From the NCBI RefSeq assembly GCF_028640845.1, contig NC_080541.1, forward strand, positions 175,636,502-175,700,501: a stretch of DNA of 64,000 nucleotides, read 5' to 3'. The notes under the pieces were generated by a model. That model made no database searches. It was not told the origin of the DNA and worked only from the letters and a program-made list of their open reading frames with translations. The translations under genes were made by a program, and so were the position numbers. Of the stretch, positions 28,801 to 38,459 are shown in pieces (positions within the stretch are counted from its first letter, which is position 1; each line of letters starts with the position of its first letter). This DNA comes from Ahaetulla prasina (Eukaryota > Chordata > Lepidosauria > Squamata > Colubridae).

Positions 28801-29266
28801 CATACTATCCACATTAAAAATGGCCCTAGAATTATTTGAGTATATAATTTCTGTGTTCTTTTTCAGGTCTTCAAAGTTTATGAAAAATGGAGCTGTAGAA
28901 TCAACGATGCCCAAGTGAGTTTTATCTTTTGATAGAACCAAGCAGATTTTGCTCATGCCTTGTTTAGCTTCCTATTCTTATTCTCTTGCCTCTTTTTAAA
29001 GTAAGTCTCAAAATTGGTCAGTGAATTGACTTGTGGCTGGCCAAGGTACTAATCACAGTAGTGCTTACTGTGGAGAGGATGAAATAGGTGGCTGTTTGCA
29101 GGGTCTTCTCTGTTAAATCTCTTACTTGTGTATCATTGTACAGATTGTGAAGAAGAAGAAACGGGACTCTCGCAGGACCAGCCAATTAAAGCTTGAAGAA
29201 CAGAGTAGTTCTTCCAAGAAGCAGCTTTCTTTGCATTCATTTTTTAGAGCTGGTCTCAATAACTGA
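16842..29266 (+). CDS. MUTYH: MUTYH (adenine DNA glycosylase), fifteen coding exons
   Basis: MUTYH removes adenine mispaired with 8-oxoguanine in nuclear and mitochondrial base-excision repair. Exons: 16842-16932, 17790-17911, 18013-18052, 18333-18406, 18539-18580, 18707-18778, 19297-19410, 20207-20304, 23275-23419, 24663-24750, 26062-26253, 26829-26971, 27611-27772, 28867-28914, 29144-29266. All junctions are GT/AG and in phase; total 1554 nt, 517 aa. Key residues: catalytic E89 in [12 protein letters not shown]; helix-hairpin-helix [11 protein letters not shown] from 167; catalytic D191 in VDGNV; 4Fe-4S cysteines C245, C252, C255, C261 (C-x6-C-x2-C-x5-C); zinc-linchpin cysteines C295, C302, C305; Nudix-like 8-oxoG recognition domain from about 310 ([33 protein letters not shown]); and a C-terminal PCNA-binding box QLSLHSFF at 504-511. 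The basic N-terminus fits a targeting signal. An upstream 5' exon could lengthen it. The gene looks intact. Confidence 0.96.
17040..17600 (+). mobile_element. CR1 LINE 3' end with (TTCTG)n microsatellite
   Basis: Open fragments resemble a CR1 reverse-transcriptase tail ([20 protein letters not shown]) followed by the typical CR1 3' phrase 'cctccaaggtcccttcagctc' in sense. A perfect TTCTA/TTCTG pentamer run at 17476-17525 sits just before that 3' phrase. CR1 elements carrying pentamer microsatellites are known from snakes (Snake1 type). It lies in intron 1 of MUTYH. Confidence 0.7.
20370..20754 (+). mobile_element. hAT-type non-autonomous element with 8-bp target duplication
   Basis: The ends are inverted (aggggtgtcaaactc and gagtttgacacccctg) and the element is flanked by the direct 8-bp repeat caatagag at 20362-20369 and 20755-20762. 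The interior is GC-richer than its surroundings and has no intact frame. It lies in intron 8 of MUTYH. Confidence 0.85.
21546..21911 (+). mobile_element. TA-flanked short DNA-transposon-like repeat
   Basis: The ends CAGGTTGTCC and GGACAAGCCTG are inverted and both sit beside TA, suggesting a Tc1/mariner-like insertion. The interior repeats 'gttgttaaatgaa' phrases. Related copies: 22080-22486, 36449-36834, 49548-49941 and, degraded, about 58170-58560. Confidence 0.6.
22080..22486 (+). mobile_element. Second copy of the TA-flanked repeat family
   Basis: It shares 'cttgacttatgacc', 'gttgttaagtg', 'catgacc' and 'gttgaggacaacct' with the copies at 21546 and 49548. The ends are more decayed. It lies in intron 8 of MUTYH. 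Confidence 0.55.
22555..22866 (+). mobile_element. BovB (RTE) LINE 3' fragment
   Basis: Translation in sense reads [35 protein letters not shown] and, at the end, 'gggtcggacagaac', which are the BovB ORF2 C-terminus and its 3' end. Stops interrupt it, so it is a dead 5'-truncated copy. BovB is known for horizontal transfer among squamates, ruminants and others. Confidence 0.85.
23990..24370 (-). repeat. Possible decayed LINE fragment, unclassified
   Basis: On the minus strand a 73-codon frame begins [12 protein letters not shown], which resembles the KWRWAGH-type tail of some reverse-transcriptase elements. Family and boundaries are uncertain. It lies in intron 9 of MUTYH. Confidence 0.35.
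25016..25596 (+). mobile_element. 5'-truncated L1 insertion with 15-bp target duplication
   Basis: The fragment opens inside an L1 ORF2 C-terminus ([25 protein letters not shown]) and ends in an A-rich tail. The 15-bp sequence aacaacgtccttgtg flanks it directly at 25001-25015 and 25597-25611. The long frame 24960-25478 is this element and not a host gene. It sits in the MUTYH intron before exon 11. Confidence 0.88.
28325..28479. repeat. 60-bp inverted repeat (foldback)
   Basis: The arms at 28325-28384 and 28420-28479 are reverse complements over 60 bp with one mismatch, separated by 35 nt. The right arm runs through the target duplication and the first 7 bp of the hAT element at 28473. Confidence 0.9.
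28473..28778 (+). mobile_element. hAT-type short element with 8-bp target duplication
   Basis: The ends cagtgatgg and ccatcacgg are inverted and flanked by direct atatatag (28465-28472 and 28779-28786). Inside is a direct duplication of about 59 bp (28490-28580) containing 'tttctacccccatcg'. A related copy lies at 57839-58166. It is in the intron before MUTYH exon 14. Confidence 0.8.
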
Positions 29267-29397
29267 CGGCAAGTTCAGACACAGTATAGAAAAAACATGA
29301 AGAGGGTATATCTTTGCACTCCCAGTTTTCTGGTACAGTATTTTGAAATCTGGGTCAATCATTTTTTTGAAGGGCTTTTGAATAGGGTCCTCTAGGG

Positions 29398-29507
29398 CAG
29401 GGGTCTGCACACTTGGCTCTTTTAAGACTTGTGGACTTCAAAGCTGGCTGAGGAACTCCGGGAGTTGAATTTACAAGTCTTAAAAGAGCCAAATTTGCAG
29501 ACCCCTG
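29398..29507 (+). mobile_element. Foldback hAT-type MITE in the MUTYH 3' UTR
   Basis: A 110-bp element has the inverted ends caggggtctgcac and gcagacccctg and the 8-bp direct repeat ctctaggg at 29390-29397 and 29508-29515. Its halves are nearly complementary, so a transcript would form a long hairpin. It lies between the MUTYH stop and the candidate poly(A) signal. Confidence 0.85.
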
Positions 29508-29875
29508 CTCTAGGGACATATGTCTACCCAGTATGGCTAATGTGAGATACAGAAGCATAGTGCTATGATGTTGTCATTTGATTTCCTACTAATTTGCTAA
29601 ATGTCTTATTAAATAAGCATTGCTCTTAACCTTGCATGCCCAACCACAATTTTGTGCCAAAGGAAACTACCAACTAGCAGATATTTTGGGATATGGCTCA
29701 TTGAAAGAATGTGGCAAAGCAGGATAGGATTATTTTTTAAAACCAGTTTCTTTTGGGAACAGGTACCTGAATGATCATTGTTTGCCTACACGCTGCTTTG
29801 TTCTGCATGCCATTTTCCTGTATGATCAACTATTTTAATGCTTGAAATGTCTTGTTTTATAACTGTGGCTTCGCT

Positions 29876-29881
29876 AATAAA
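29876..29881 (+). terminator. Candidate poly(A) signal of MUTYH
   Basis: An AATAAA lies 610 bases past the MUTYH stop and is followed by a T-rich stretch. It is the best candidate for the transcript end. Confidence 0.55.
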
Positions 29882-29899
29882 ACCTTAATCATTGTTTAT

Positions 29900-31290
29900 T
29901 TAAAAAAAACTTGTGAGCTTCCATTTTTAGCTGTTTTCTCAAAACTTATTAAATTTATGAGAATGAGGTTGAAAAGTGAACTGATCCCCCTGATTCTTCA
30001 CTCAAAATACAGTGTACGGAGTTATAATCTATTCTGTATTTTAAGGTGATTTGTTTCACTTGTTCTAACAAGGAGAAACATGACTCTGCTATCCAAGGCA
30101 ATATATTCAAGAACCTCCAACAAATATTTGGACAAGAAATAGGTATGGTAGATATCTGTGGGCTAGAAAATATACAGAGAGCGCAAGTTACCACCTCACC
30201 ACTTTCAGTAACATTCAGTAGCATTCAGTAACAGCAAGTGGATGTGACTGATAGGAGTAACCACTAAGTTAATTAAACCATGGATACTTTCCAATAACAT
30301 CTAAAGAAATGAACTGAGTAAATCTCTTCATATTCAATGGATTCTGAAATAAGAGCCCCTCTACAGAACTACTGAGCCAATTTTGGACATATATTAAGAT
30401 TTATTAGCAATATGTTTTGAGAATCACAACATTTATTCACAGTTCTTCATATTAGATAAAGATTAAGTCAGGTTCTTTTCACTTTTTAGGAGTGTAAATA
30501 GCATAATAATAGCTATATTCCATCTGTATATAAATGCTTGGATCTATGCTAAAGATTCCCTGTGGTTCCGTGTTCTGATAGTTAAAAAGAGGTTCTGATT
30601 CATGTGAGAGTGGCTAACAGATACACTTGCCTCTTGTTTGACCAGTTAACACTATATTTAGAGGATTGAAGTAGGTAAGAACAGAGAGAACTGATTTTCT
30701 TCCAATAGTAAGATAATATGTAGTCCACAGTTTGCTCTTTGTGTCTTCAGAGCTTGGTTGTTTTCACTGAAACTTTTTCTTACCTAACTTAGTAACTTTC
30801 TTCACTAAGAATACTGTAGTTAAGCAACAGGAATTTTGCATCTTTTCAGATTTGAACTCCATGGTCCCAAAGACTGGGAGTCTGGTATGTTCTGCAGATA
30901 GCAGTCATTTATTCTAATAGAGTGAGCATTTCTCTCTTCCTAGGGAAAATATAACAGCCATTCCCTTAGGCCTTTGTACTTTGTTAAAGAAAAATCAATT
31001 ACCAATTCAGTAGTTCAACTAGCAAGGCAAAAAACTATGTGCTTTCAAGTGTGATATTATTGTCACAGTGTTGCTAAGATCAGGTTTCAGTTCTCATCAA
31101 ACATGCATGGGTTCTAATTAGATGGTTTCCAGGTCACTTAGACACTCTTTAATCCAAACCAGCATTGACCATGCAAAATGCAAGTAGATATTTGAACCGA
31201 ATCAGTCCATATACTTTGTTCTAACATGGGCATTAATCCTATGTTAACAAATCTGAGGCAGCGCTATATTATTTATCTATACTTTATCAA
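29900..31290. other. MUTYH/HPDL convergent spacer
   Basis: No gene or clear mobile element is seen. The sequence is AT-rich and unique-looking. A minus-strand AATAAA at 31292-31297 could end HPDL, but the adjoining 31290-31330 also resembles a SINE tail. Confidence 0.5.
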
Positions 31291-31352
31291 ATTTATTTGC
31301 TGCCCGTCTCGCAGTTCAAGGCGCCTCTGAGCAGAACATAAAGAACCTTCTG

Positions 31353-32591
31353 TCAGGCTTCGTTCTCGAGTAGATTGGGTCTTTGCTGCTGATCCATATA
31401 ATCCTGTACAGATTTCCAAAGAGCACGGACATTTCCCTCACCGAAACCTGCAGCCCCATGACGCTCAATGAGTTCTATGAAGAAGGTCTCCTCTGTAAAA
31501 AGAGGTTTAGTGAAGATCTGCATCAGGTATTGCTTCTCAAGCAGGCTAGGGCTGTTGTCCTGCCCTTTGTCATCTATCGTTGCATCAAAAAGGATGCCGT
31601 AGTCTTTCAGGAGCTGAAGATCTTGCCCAATTTGCTGCATCTCCTCTTTGCTTTTCTCATTGTAATATGATACGGGTGGCTTGAAAAAGCTTACTCCTGA
31701 CTTTGCCATGGCTGCAGCAGTACTTACAATGTCTGTAGTACAAAGGGCCACATGCTGGATGCCAGCTCCTTCATGCTGCTGTAAAAAAGTGTCCACCTGG
31801 CCCATCCTTTGCCTTGGCAGTGACTCAGCCAGAACAAATTTACAGTCGGGCTCAAAGGGTGACAACCGATCATCACTGTATTGCATGGCAGTAAGACGAA
31901 GGCCCATGCCTTCCCCCTGAATTCGAAAGCCTTCTGCAGCATCATCTTGATGGTGGATGAAGAAGCGCTGGAAACCAAAACACTGCTTGTACCAGTTCAG
32001 CACAGCTTGTGAGCTACCTTGCAGACAGGCATAGGTGATGTGGTCAAAATGTATGGTTTCCTTCTCCTTCTGGAATTTCTTGGGGGAAACTTCAACTTCA
32101 CAGAAACCAGGCAGGAATGACCCACCATACTGGGATCGATCAAGAAAAGTATGGCTGACATTGCCCACAATGGACATCACTACAGAGTAAGTAACAAAGC
32201 CATTTTCATCTGCTTCAGTGGTGGGAGGAATAAGGATCTTACAGCCTTTCTCTTGAAGATTTCGGGAGATTCCAGGGACATCCTCTACCTCAAAGCAAAT
32301 ATTGGAAGCTGTACTGACTCTGTACTGCAGGTTCACATCATACAGGATCCCTTGATGCTTATAGCAGTCTGAAGGCAAATCTGAAGATGAAAACTTGTTC
32401 TCAGTCTGCTCCCGTTCTTCATTGACAACAAAAATAGCATCTCCTCTTCGGAAAGCCTGCTGCCTCTTCCTCTCAGCTTCCCGTATAGCAAACAGCTCGA
32501 AGCCAAACCTTTGCACCAGGTGACTTGCCAGCTGTTGGCCCTGAAGAACATGGAATCCAATATAACACAACCGCTTCAGAACAGCAGACAT
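31353..32591 (-). CDS. HPDL: HPDL (4-hydroxyphenylpyruvate dioxygenase-like), single coding exon
   Basis: HPDL is a mitochondrial iron-dependent dioxygenase of the vicinal-oxygen-chelate fold; in mammals it converts 4-hydroxyphenylpyruvate to 4-hydroxymandelate for a CoQ10 head-group route. The frame is 412 aa (human 371) and uninterrupted. Two VOC halves are visible: RLCYIGFHV with FVVNEE and ASNICFEVEDV in the N-half, and HFDHITYACLQGSS, LRLTAMQ, VLAESLP, IQHVALCTTDI, FTEETFFIELIERHGA in the C-half. The metal ligands are inferred as H184, H280 and E373. Compared with human, the extra length is spread over linkers (about 60-75, 338-352) and the tail. The ATG is preceded by about 49 nt of leader and an AG acceptor at 32641-32642, so an upstream untranslated exon is likely, probably at the CpG-rich region near 35.2 kb. 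Confidence 0.95.
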   Translation of the reverse strand: MSAVLKRLCYIGFHVLQGQQLASHLVQRFGFELFAIREAERKRQQAFRRGDAIFVVNEEREQTENKFSSSDLPSDCYKHQGILYDVNLQYRVSTASNICFEVEDVPGISRNLQEKGCKILIPPTTEADENGFVTYSVVMSIVGNVSHTFLDRSQYGGSFLPGFCEVEVSPKKFQKEKETIHFDHITYACLQGSSQAVLNWYKQCFGFQRFFIHHQDDAAEGFRIQGEGMGLRLTAMQYSDDRLSPFEPDCKFVLAESLPRQRMGQVDTFLQQHEGAGIQHVALCTTDIVSTAAAMAKSGVSFFKPPVSYYNEKSKEEMQQIGQDLQLLKDYGILFDATIDDKGQDNSPSLLEKQYLMQIFTKPLFTEETFFIELIERHGAAGFGEGNVRALWKSVQDYMDQQQRPNLLENEA

Positions 32592-32761
32592 TATGAAATT
32601 TGGGGTTGGTTAGTTGCAACACATCCTTTTGCTATTAAATCTACAAAACAAAAAGAAAAAGTCCAGATCAATACCTTAAGATAGGAGTGGCAGACCAGAA
32701 TTGAATTGAAACTGGGCCCTGTTCTATTGCACCAATAAAAGGTCTGCATATTTCATAGGGA

Positions 32762-32950
32762 GAGACAGTTTGGTGTAGTGATCTAGAAACAAAGAAACAC
32801 TAGTTCTAATCCCACTTTAGGCACACAGCCAGTTGATTAACCTTGGGCCAATCCTACTCTCTCAGCTCTAGAAGCAGGCAATGGCAAATTACTTCCAATT
32901 AATCTTGCCAAGAAAATGGCAAGAACTTGTCCAGGCATTCTGTCCTGCCA
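32762..32950 (+). repeat. Sauria SINE
   Basis: Head 'cagtttggtgtagtg', box-B-like 'agttctaatcccac', then 'ccttgggccaatcc' and the Bov-B-like 3' phrase 'tcttgccaagaaaatgg'. This is the typical Sauria SINE order. Confidence 0.75.
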
Positions 32951-33459
32951 AAACCAGCAATTCACTTTCCATTCTTTAAGATGCAGCCACATTCTGTTTT
33001 CAATCACAATAAAGAAAACTTATGTCTTAAATTCCTTTTGCTCACTTTTTAGTCCTAACCCAGAATATTCCTTTTAGAAAAGGAGAGGAACAGGACATTC
33101 AGAGATAACCGAATGCACAATTGGTGAAACATCGAAACAGCAAAACTATCATAGCAGCTATGAACAAAGTGTCTTGGCTCCTGCTGTGTGGACATTTACA
33201 CCACTCGGGCCCACCCCCAAGCAGCCAAAGAAATCCATGAACAGTGATATGGTGTGTTTTTATATATGACAATATGAAAAACATGGATATTATTATGTAA
33301 AGCTTATTCTTTTTAAAAGTACACTTTGCCATGGATCCGGTCAAGAAGGAACATAACAACCAATCATGGATTGGTTGTTCTTGCTTGCAAGAAAGGGAGA
33401 CTTTGAACAATAGGAAAGCAAATATTCTTTAATTATCTTAATGTTTGTATACTGTTTTT

Positions 33460-33540
33460 TATATGGCTGTAAACCACCCTGAGTCCTTCGGGAGAAGGGC
33501 GGTCTAGAAATTTAAATAATAAATAAATAAATAAATACAC
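33460..33540 (+). repeat. L2-like 3' tail
   Basis: 'ccaccctgagtccttcggg' and 'agaagggcgg' followed by an AAATA run: the 3' end shared by the L2 copies elsewhere in the window. The body is absent. Confidence 0.65.
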
Positions 33541-33989
33541 GTTGGGGGTGCTACAAGACAGGAAATCCTAGGTCCTTATCAGGATAACTGGGATTAGTTC
33601 TATTATTAGGCAAAGGAAGACGGAATATTCAGGTCATCAACTGATAGAGGATGAAAAACTGCAATTTTGAAATTTTTTTGCTAAGGCTGTCCTTGGACTG
33701 TGCTGCCAGCTGGTGAGGAGGATTCTATGGAATTAGGCAAATAGATGAAACCGGTTTGGCCCTGGTCTCTTCTAAAAGACAGGGAAGAAAAGAATGTAAC
33801 CTCCATTTTATTTGTTAGGTTCATTTCATTTCTCCACTACTATTTTGAGCCATCCTTCAACCTTACTTCACGTTGGTATATAAGAGAATATATTTATCTC
33901 TGTTGGAACCATTTTATTGATCAAAAACTGGGTTTTTTTCCATAAGAGGCCGTTGCACCCCTCTAGAATCAGTCAGACATGATCTCGTG

Positions 33990-34072
33990 CTATGTATCTT
34001 AAAGCAAATATCAGAAGCTGCTCTGACTCTAAACTACAGATTCACATCCTACAGGATCCCTTTATGCAGCTC
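33990..34072 (-). pseudogene. Degraded HPDL-like pseudogene fragment
   Basis: About 72 bases match the HPDL coding sequence near 32280-32352 at roughly 83 percent by hand count, in the same orientation. The minus-strand translation follows HPDL residues 79-103 but has in-frame stops at the positions of two tyrosine/glutamine codons. It begins about 1.4 kb upstream of the HPDL start. It could be a tandem-duplicate remnant or part of a retrocopy. Similarity fades on both sides and no intact frame remains. Confidence 0.7.
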
Positions 34073-34845
34073 AGGGCTATGCGATCCCAATGCCCTCATT
34101 TTATGTTCTGCGGCTGAGCCAATTGATTTCTTGTTCAGAGGCATATATCTGAAATTGTACTAAATATAATCCTCCAGACTGAAATGCTGAAACTGTCGTG
34201 TTTTTGGGCCAGATGGTTGGTTTGGAAGTTCCTCACATCATGTCACCTCCATTGAGACCAGTGATCTTTCATGGCTATCTTCCTGGCTTGAAGCTTCTCC
34301 TCATACAGTTACACTTTCTTCAGATACGCAATGAACCAAAAAGTAGTGGGGGGTTGTGATGATAGTGAAGAATATAGTGAAGAATATGATGATAGTGAAG
34401 AATATAGTCATCTTCAAGAAGCTCTCCAGGAAATGGGCAGTGATGTGTGGCTCTGTCCTAGCACAGTGCAATAAAATTGTCATTTTAAATATTACTTTTA
34501 TTTGGTCATATTACTTGATGTTGGTTTACTTTCTTTAGAGTTAACTATTTCTCGGACTGTTTGAGGAAAACAGGTTCTGGGCTTACTTACAAGTAAGAAA
34601 TAAATAAAAAACCTGCTGCTTTAAAAAGAAGAGTTTTCTCCACAAGCATGTTGCCTTTCAAGTTGTTTAGAACGATCCGGGAGAAGAGATGAAAGATTAA
34701 AAAGTGTTGTGTTTTAAAATACTTCCGATACCTGTTCCTTTAGCTTTAAAAATAAAACATGTTTTCTCAAGAGAACAAGTTGCAAAAAGAGAGAGGGTTC
34801 CCCCCCAACTTGCAATAAATCTAAGAGGCATGTTTTATCCAAACC

Positions 34846-34983
34846 AAGGGTCACCAACCTGGGCAACTTTCAACCTGGTGGACTTCAACTCCCAGAATCC
34901 CCCAGCCAGCAAAGCTGGCTGGGGAATTCTGGGAGTTGAAGTCCGCCAGGCTGAAAGTTGCCCAGGTTGGAGACCTCTGAGAT
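34846..34983. mobile_element. Foldback MITE upstream of HPDL
   Basis: Two arms of about 62 bp are nearly reverse complementary (ggcaactttcaacctgg / gctgaaagttgcccagg). The 8-bp tccaaacc is directly repeated at 34838-34845 and 34984-34991. It resembles the elements at 29398 and 55656. Confidence 0.75.
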
Positions 34984-35079
34984 TCCAAACCATTCCACTC
35001 CCAACTCCTCATTCTCACTCGAAAAAACAAGGATTGCTTGTTTTTTACTCGTACTCTTTTTACTCGGCAGCGTAATTAT

Positions 35080-35420
35080 TTCCTCTTTTCCTACCGCTTC
35101 CCCATCGGGCGCCCTGCCGCGCGCTGATTCCATCTGCTGCCGCCCGGCACAGAGACTCCCTGCATCCACTCCCTCGCCTCTCACCTGATTTGTGAACGAC
35201 TTATTTTTCCCGTCGTGTTATTCTTCTCTCTCCTTCCAGCCGGGAATGAATTTATAACGGCGGGGGGGGGAGCGGTTGGGGGGAAGAACACGGCAAAACA
35301 CCAACTTTTTCACGACCTTGACTTGACCTTAAAAGTAGCAGCTCCGCAGCACGGACGGAAGCGGAAGATGTTCGAGGATGGGTTTGCGCCTAAAGACAGT
35401 TGCAACTGCATTTTAATGGA
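35080..35420 (-). promoter_or_regulatory. CpG-rich region, probable HPDL promoter and 5' exon
   Basis: GC content and CpG density rise sharply here (gcgccctgccgcgcgctg). A minus-strand CAG|GTGAGA splice donor at 35180-35187 would fit the end of a non-coding HPDL exon, joining the acceptor at 32641. This is inferred from composition and splice signals only. Confidence 0.45.
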
Positions 35421-35641
35421 TTTGGATGATCCGGGGCTATCCTGAGCCTTGCCTCTAAGCTTCCCCCACCCCCACCGCTCCTTCTTTTCAGATTTCAATT
35501 AGAAAACAGAAAGAAAGCATGAGGCGCTGTGTGAGGCAAGGCACGCGCCTGCTCTCTCTTGGAAGAAGACTGGCTTGTACTTTTTAATCTTGAAAATTAA
35601 CTTTAAAAGACAGGTGTCTGTATTCCTCCAGGGCTTAAACC

Positions 35642-36050
35642 AATGGGGGAATTCATTTTTTTTTATTACCGGTTATTTGGGCGTGGCTTGGTGGGCGTGG
35701 CAGGGAAAGGATACTGCAAAATCTCCATTCCAACCTCATTCCAGGGGAAGGATATTGCAAAATCTCCATTCCCACCCCACTCCAGGCGAAGGATACTGCA
35801 AAATCTCCATTCCCACCCCATTCCAGGCGAAGGATACTGCAAAATCTCCATTCCCACCCCACTCCAGGAAAAGGATATTGCAAAATCCCCATTCCCTCCC
35901 CACTCCTGGGGGAAGGATATTGCATAATCTCTATTCCCACCCCATTCTGGGACCAGCCAGAGGTGATATTTGCCAGTTCTCTGAACTACTCAAAATTTCT
36001 GCTACCAGTTCTCCAGGACCTGTCAGAACCTGCTGAATTTCACCCCTGGT
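35642..36050 (+). mobile_element. Short DNA-transposon-like repeat containing a minisatellite
   Basis: The right end reads atttcacccctgg. The interior contains 'gggcgtggcttggtgggcgtgg' split over lines and a tandem array at 35703-35945 of six units of about 42 bp (gatattgcaaaatctcc, ccattcccaccccactcc). Relatives: 38138-38455 (reverse), 41247-41645 and 55063-55330. Confidence 0.6.
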
Positions 36051-36189
36051 TAAACCTCCGATGAGGAAGAGAATGATGAATGTGGAGGACTGCCTGATCT
36101 CGACTGCAAAAAGCCTAGGGTTACTAGATGGCAGCAAAGAGATTTTGGTACTCTGTTACCATCTAGTGGTCATTCTCATGATCTGCACT

Positions 36190-36432
36190 GAATCCTAGCA
36201 ATCGCAATAGCATTTAGACTTATATATCACTTCATAGTGCTTTACAGTCCTCTCTAAGTGGTTTACAAGTCAGCATATTGCCCCCAACAATCTAGGTCTT
36301 TGTTTTACCAATCTCGGAAGGATGGAAGGCTGAGTCAACCTTGAGCCAGTGAGACTCGAATTGCAGGCAGCCAGCAGTCAGCAGAAGTAGCCTGCAGAAC
36401 TGCATTCTAACTACAGCACCACTGCGGCTCTT
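36190..36432 (-). repeat. tRNA-derived SINE, antisense
   Basis: Reverse copy of the 14160 family: 'attgcccccaacaatct', 'ggatggaaggctgagtc' and box-B complement. The edges are decayed. Confidence 0.7.
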
Positions 36433-36448
36433 ATTATGAATTCTAACA

Positions 36449-36834
36449 CAGGTAGTTCTGGATTTCCAACCATTCATTTAGCAGCTGTTCAAAGTTACAG
36501 CAGCATTGAAAAAAAGACTTATGACCACTCCTCACACAACAGTCACAACCTCCCCACAGCCATGTAATCAAAATTAGAGTGCTTGGCAATGGGTATTTAT
36601 TTAGACAATTGCAATGTTTCAGTGCCATAGATTGTCATTTGCGATCTGCTCAGCTTCTGACAAGCAGTAAATCAGGGAAGCTGAATTTGATTAATAATCC
36701 CATGATTCAATTAATAACTGCAGTGATTCACTTACTAACCATAGAAAAAAGTCATATTTTTCATTTAACCAATTGCCTTGCTTAACAACAGAAATTCTGT
36801 TTCCAATTGTAGTTATAAATTGGGGGCTACCTGT
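36449..36834 (+). mobile_element. TA-flanked repeat family, third copy
   Basis: Ends CAGGTAGTTCTGG and GGGGGCTACCTG are inverted. The interior contains 'gcttggcaatggg' and 'ttaataactgcagtgattc', shared with the copies near 49.6 and 51.6 kb. Confidence 0.6.
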
Positions 36835-37261
36835 AACTTTAATCTCAGAATATTCTACTGGTAAATTTGCTTCACTATTACTTCACAAATAAATCTATGA
36901 GCCTGTTGTTCCTTTAAGAGCAGATGCCACTGCTTTCTTGCATAAATCTCTGGATTATGAGACTTGGTGGTAACATAATTCTGACCCCCTAATCTCCTTT
37001 AAGCATTTATTTTTAAAGGCACTTTTGGATCTGTTGTTGCTTAATAATTTCACCCATTATTGCTTTTGACTCTTGATCTTTTTACACTTTCTAGATAATA
37101 AGATGCTGGCAATGAGTATTTCATCTGCAGATGAGAGATCCTAGCATACACTGAACTGAGTGAGCACACTTGGAGAAAAGCTGAGCTGTGATTATAGTTG
37201 TTCCCAAAGTTGAATTTTCAACAACCAGAGTCAATGGGGAAGCCATCAGGAGGTTGCAAAT

Positions 37262-37506
37262 AGCACTTAGCAATAGCACTTGAACTTATATACCACTTCA
37301 TAGTGCTTTTACAGCCCTCTTTAAGCGGTTTACAGAGTCAGCATATTGCCCCCAACAATCTGGGTCCTCATTTTACCCACCTTGGAAGGATAGAAGGCTG
37401 AGTCAACCTTGAGCCTGGTGAGATTTGAACTGCTGAACTCCAGCTAGCAGTCAGCTGAAGTAGCCTGCAGTACTGCACTCTAACCACTGCACCACCTCGG
37501 TTCTTG
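37262..37506 (-). repeat. tRNA-derived SINE, antisense
   Basis: Second antisense copy of the same family, with 'cacttcatagtgctttt', 'attgcccccaacaatctgg' and 'ctgcactctaacc'. Confidence 0.7.
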
Positions 37507-38137
37507 CCAATCATGGGAGCACAGGACATTGCAACTGCACAGGATTTGCCTAAGGATCGCAACTGGGACTGCCAGAACTGCAATCATAAATTTACATGGT
37601 CCAATGACATTGCTCCTTAATCCGTGTCGTTTAGTGATAGACTTCCCAATCCCAATTACTGGTGAGGACTTTATTTATTTAAAAGTTTCAAATGACTGAA
37701 GCCAGGATGGGTTACAGAAGTTAGTATCTAAGAGCTCCAATAAAATGACCGTAAAATAAATACTTCCTCAATGGCTGTATTCACATGATAATATTCCTCT
37801 AGCACTATAAATTATTTCAATTATGTTAAAATAATTTAGAATGACATACTTTGGGATTTAAACAAATATATTAAAGATGTATACATAGAGCAAGTAAATG
37901 GTGTTGTGCATGCAGTAGCCAAGTTTGTCGTGAAGCATGTCATGCAAACCACAACCAATATTCACTTTATTTGTTTTGTATGTTACTGTTCTCCAGTTGA
38001 ATAATACCCTAAAAATAAAATAATAGACTTTCAAGGCCAATTCAGCTTGATTCTCTGCACCAACTAGCCATCTTTGGACTGGAATCACACACTGCACTAA
38101 ACCATAAAGCATTGATTTCTGACTATAATGACTGACA

Positions 38138-38455
38138 GAGGTGGGTTTCAACAGGTTCTCACCAGTTCTAGAGAACTGGTAGCGGAAATTTTAAGTAGTT
38201 TGGAGAACTGGTAGTAAAAATTCTGACTGGCCTTGCCCCATCTGCCTCCCAAGTCCCAGCCGATCAGGAGGAAATGGGGATTTTGCAGTATCCTTCCCCG
38301 GAGTGGGGTGGGAATGGAGATTTTGCAGTATCCTTCCCCTGCCACCAAGCCACGCCCACCAAGCCATGCCATGCCCAAGCCACACCCACCAAGCCATGCC
38401 ACGTCCACCAAGCCACACCCACAGAACCGGTAGTAAAAAATTTTGAAACTGACCA
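38138..38455 (-). mobile_element. Relative of the 35642 repeat, inverted
   Basis: Contains two units of the same minisatellite in reverse (ttttgcagtatccttcccc), 'ccaagccacgcccacc' repeats and terminal 'ccagttctagagaactgg'. Confidence 0.6.
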
Positions 38456-38459
38456 CTGG

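Noticed and set aside
35703..35945. CRISPR-like regular array.
   Set aside because: Units are contiguous near-identical copies without unique spacers, in a vertebrate repeat.
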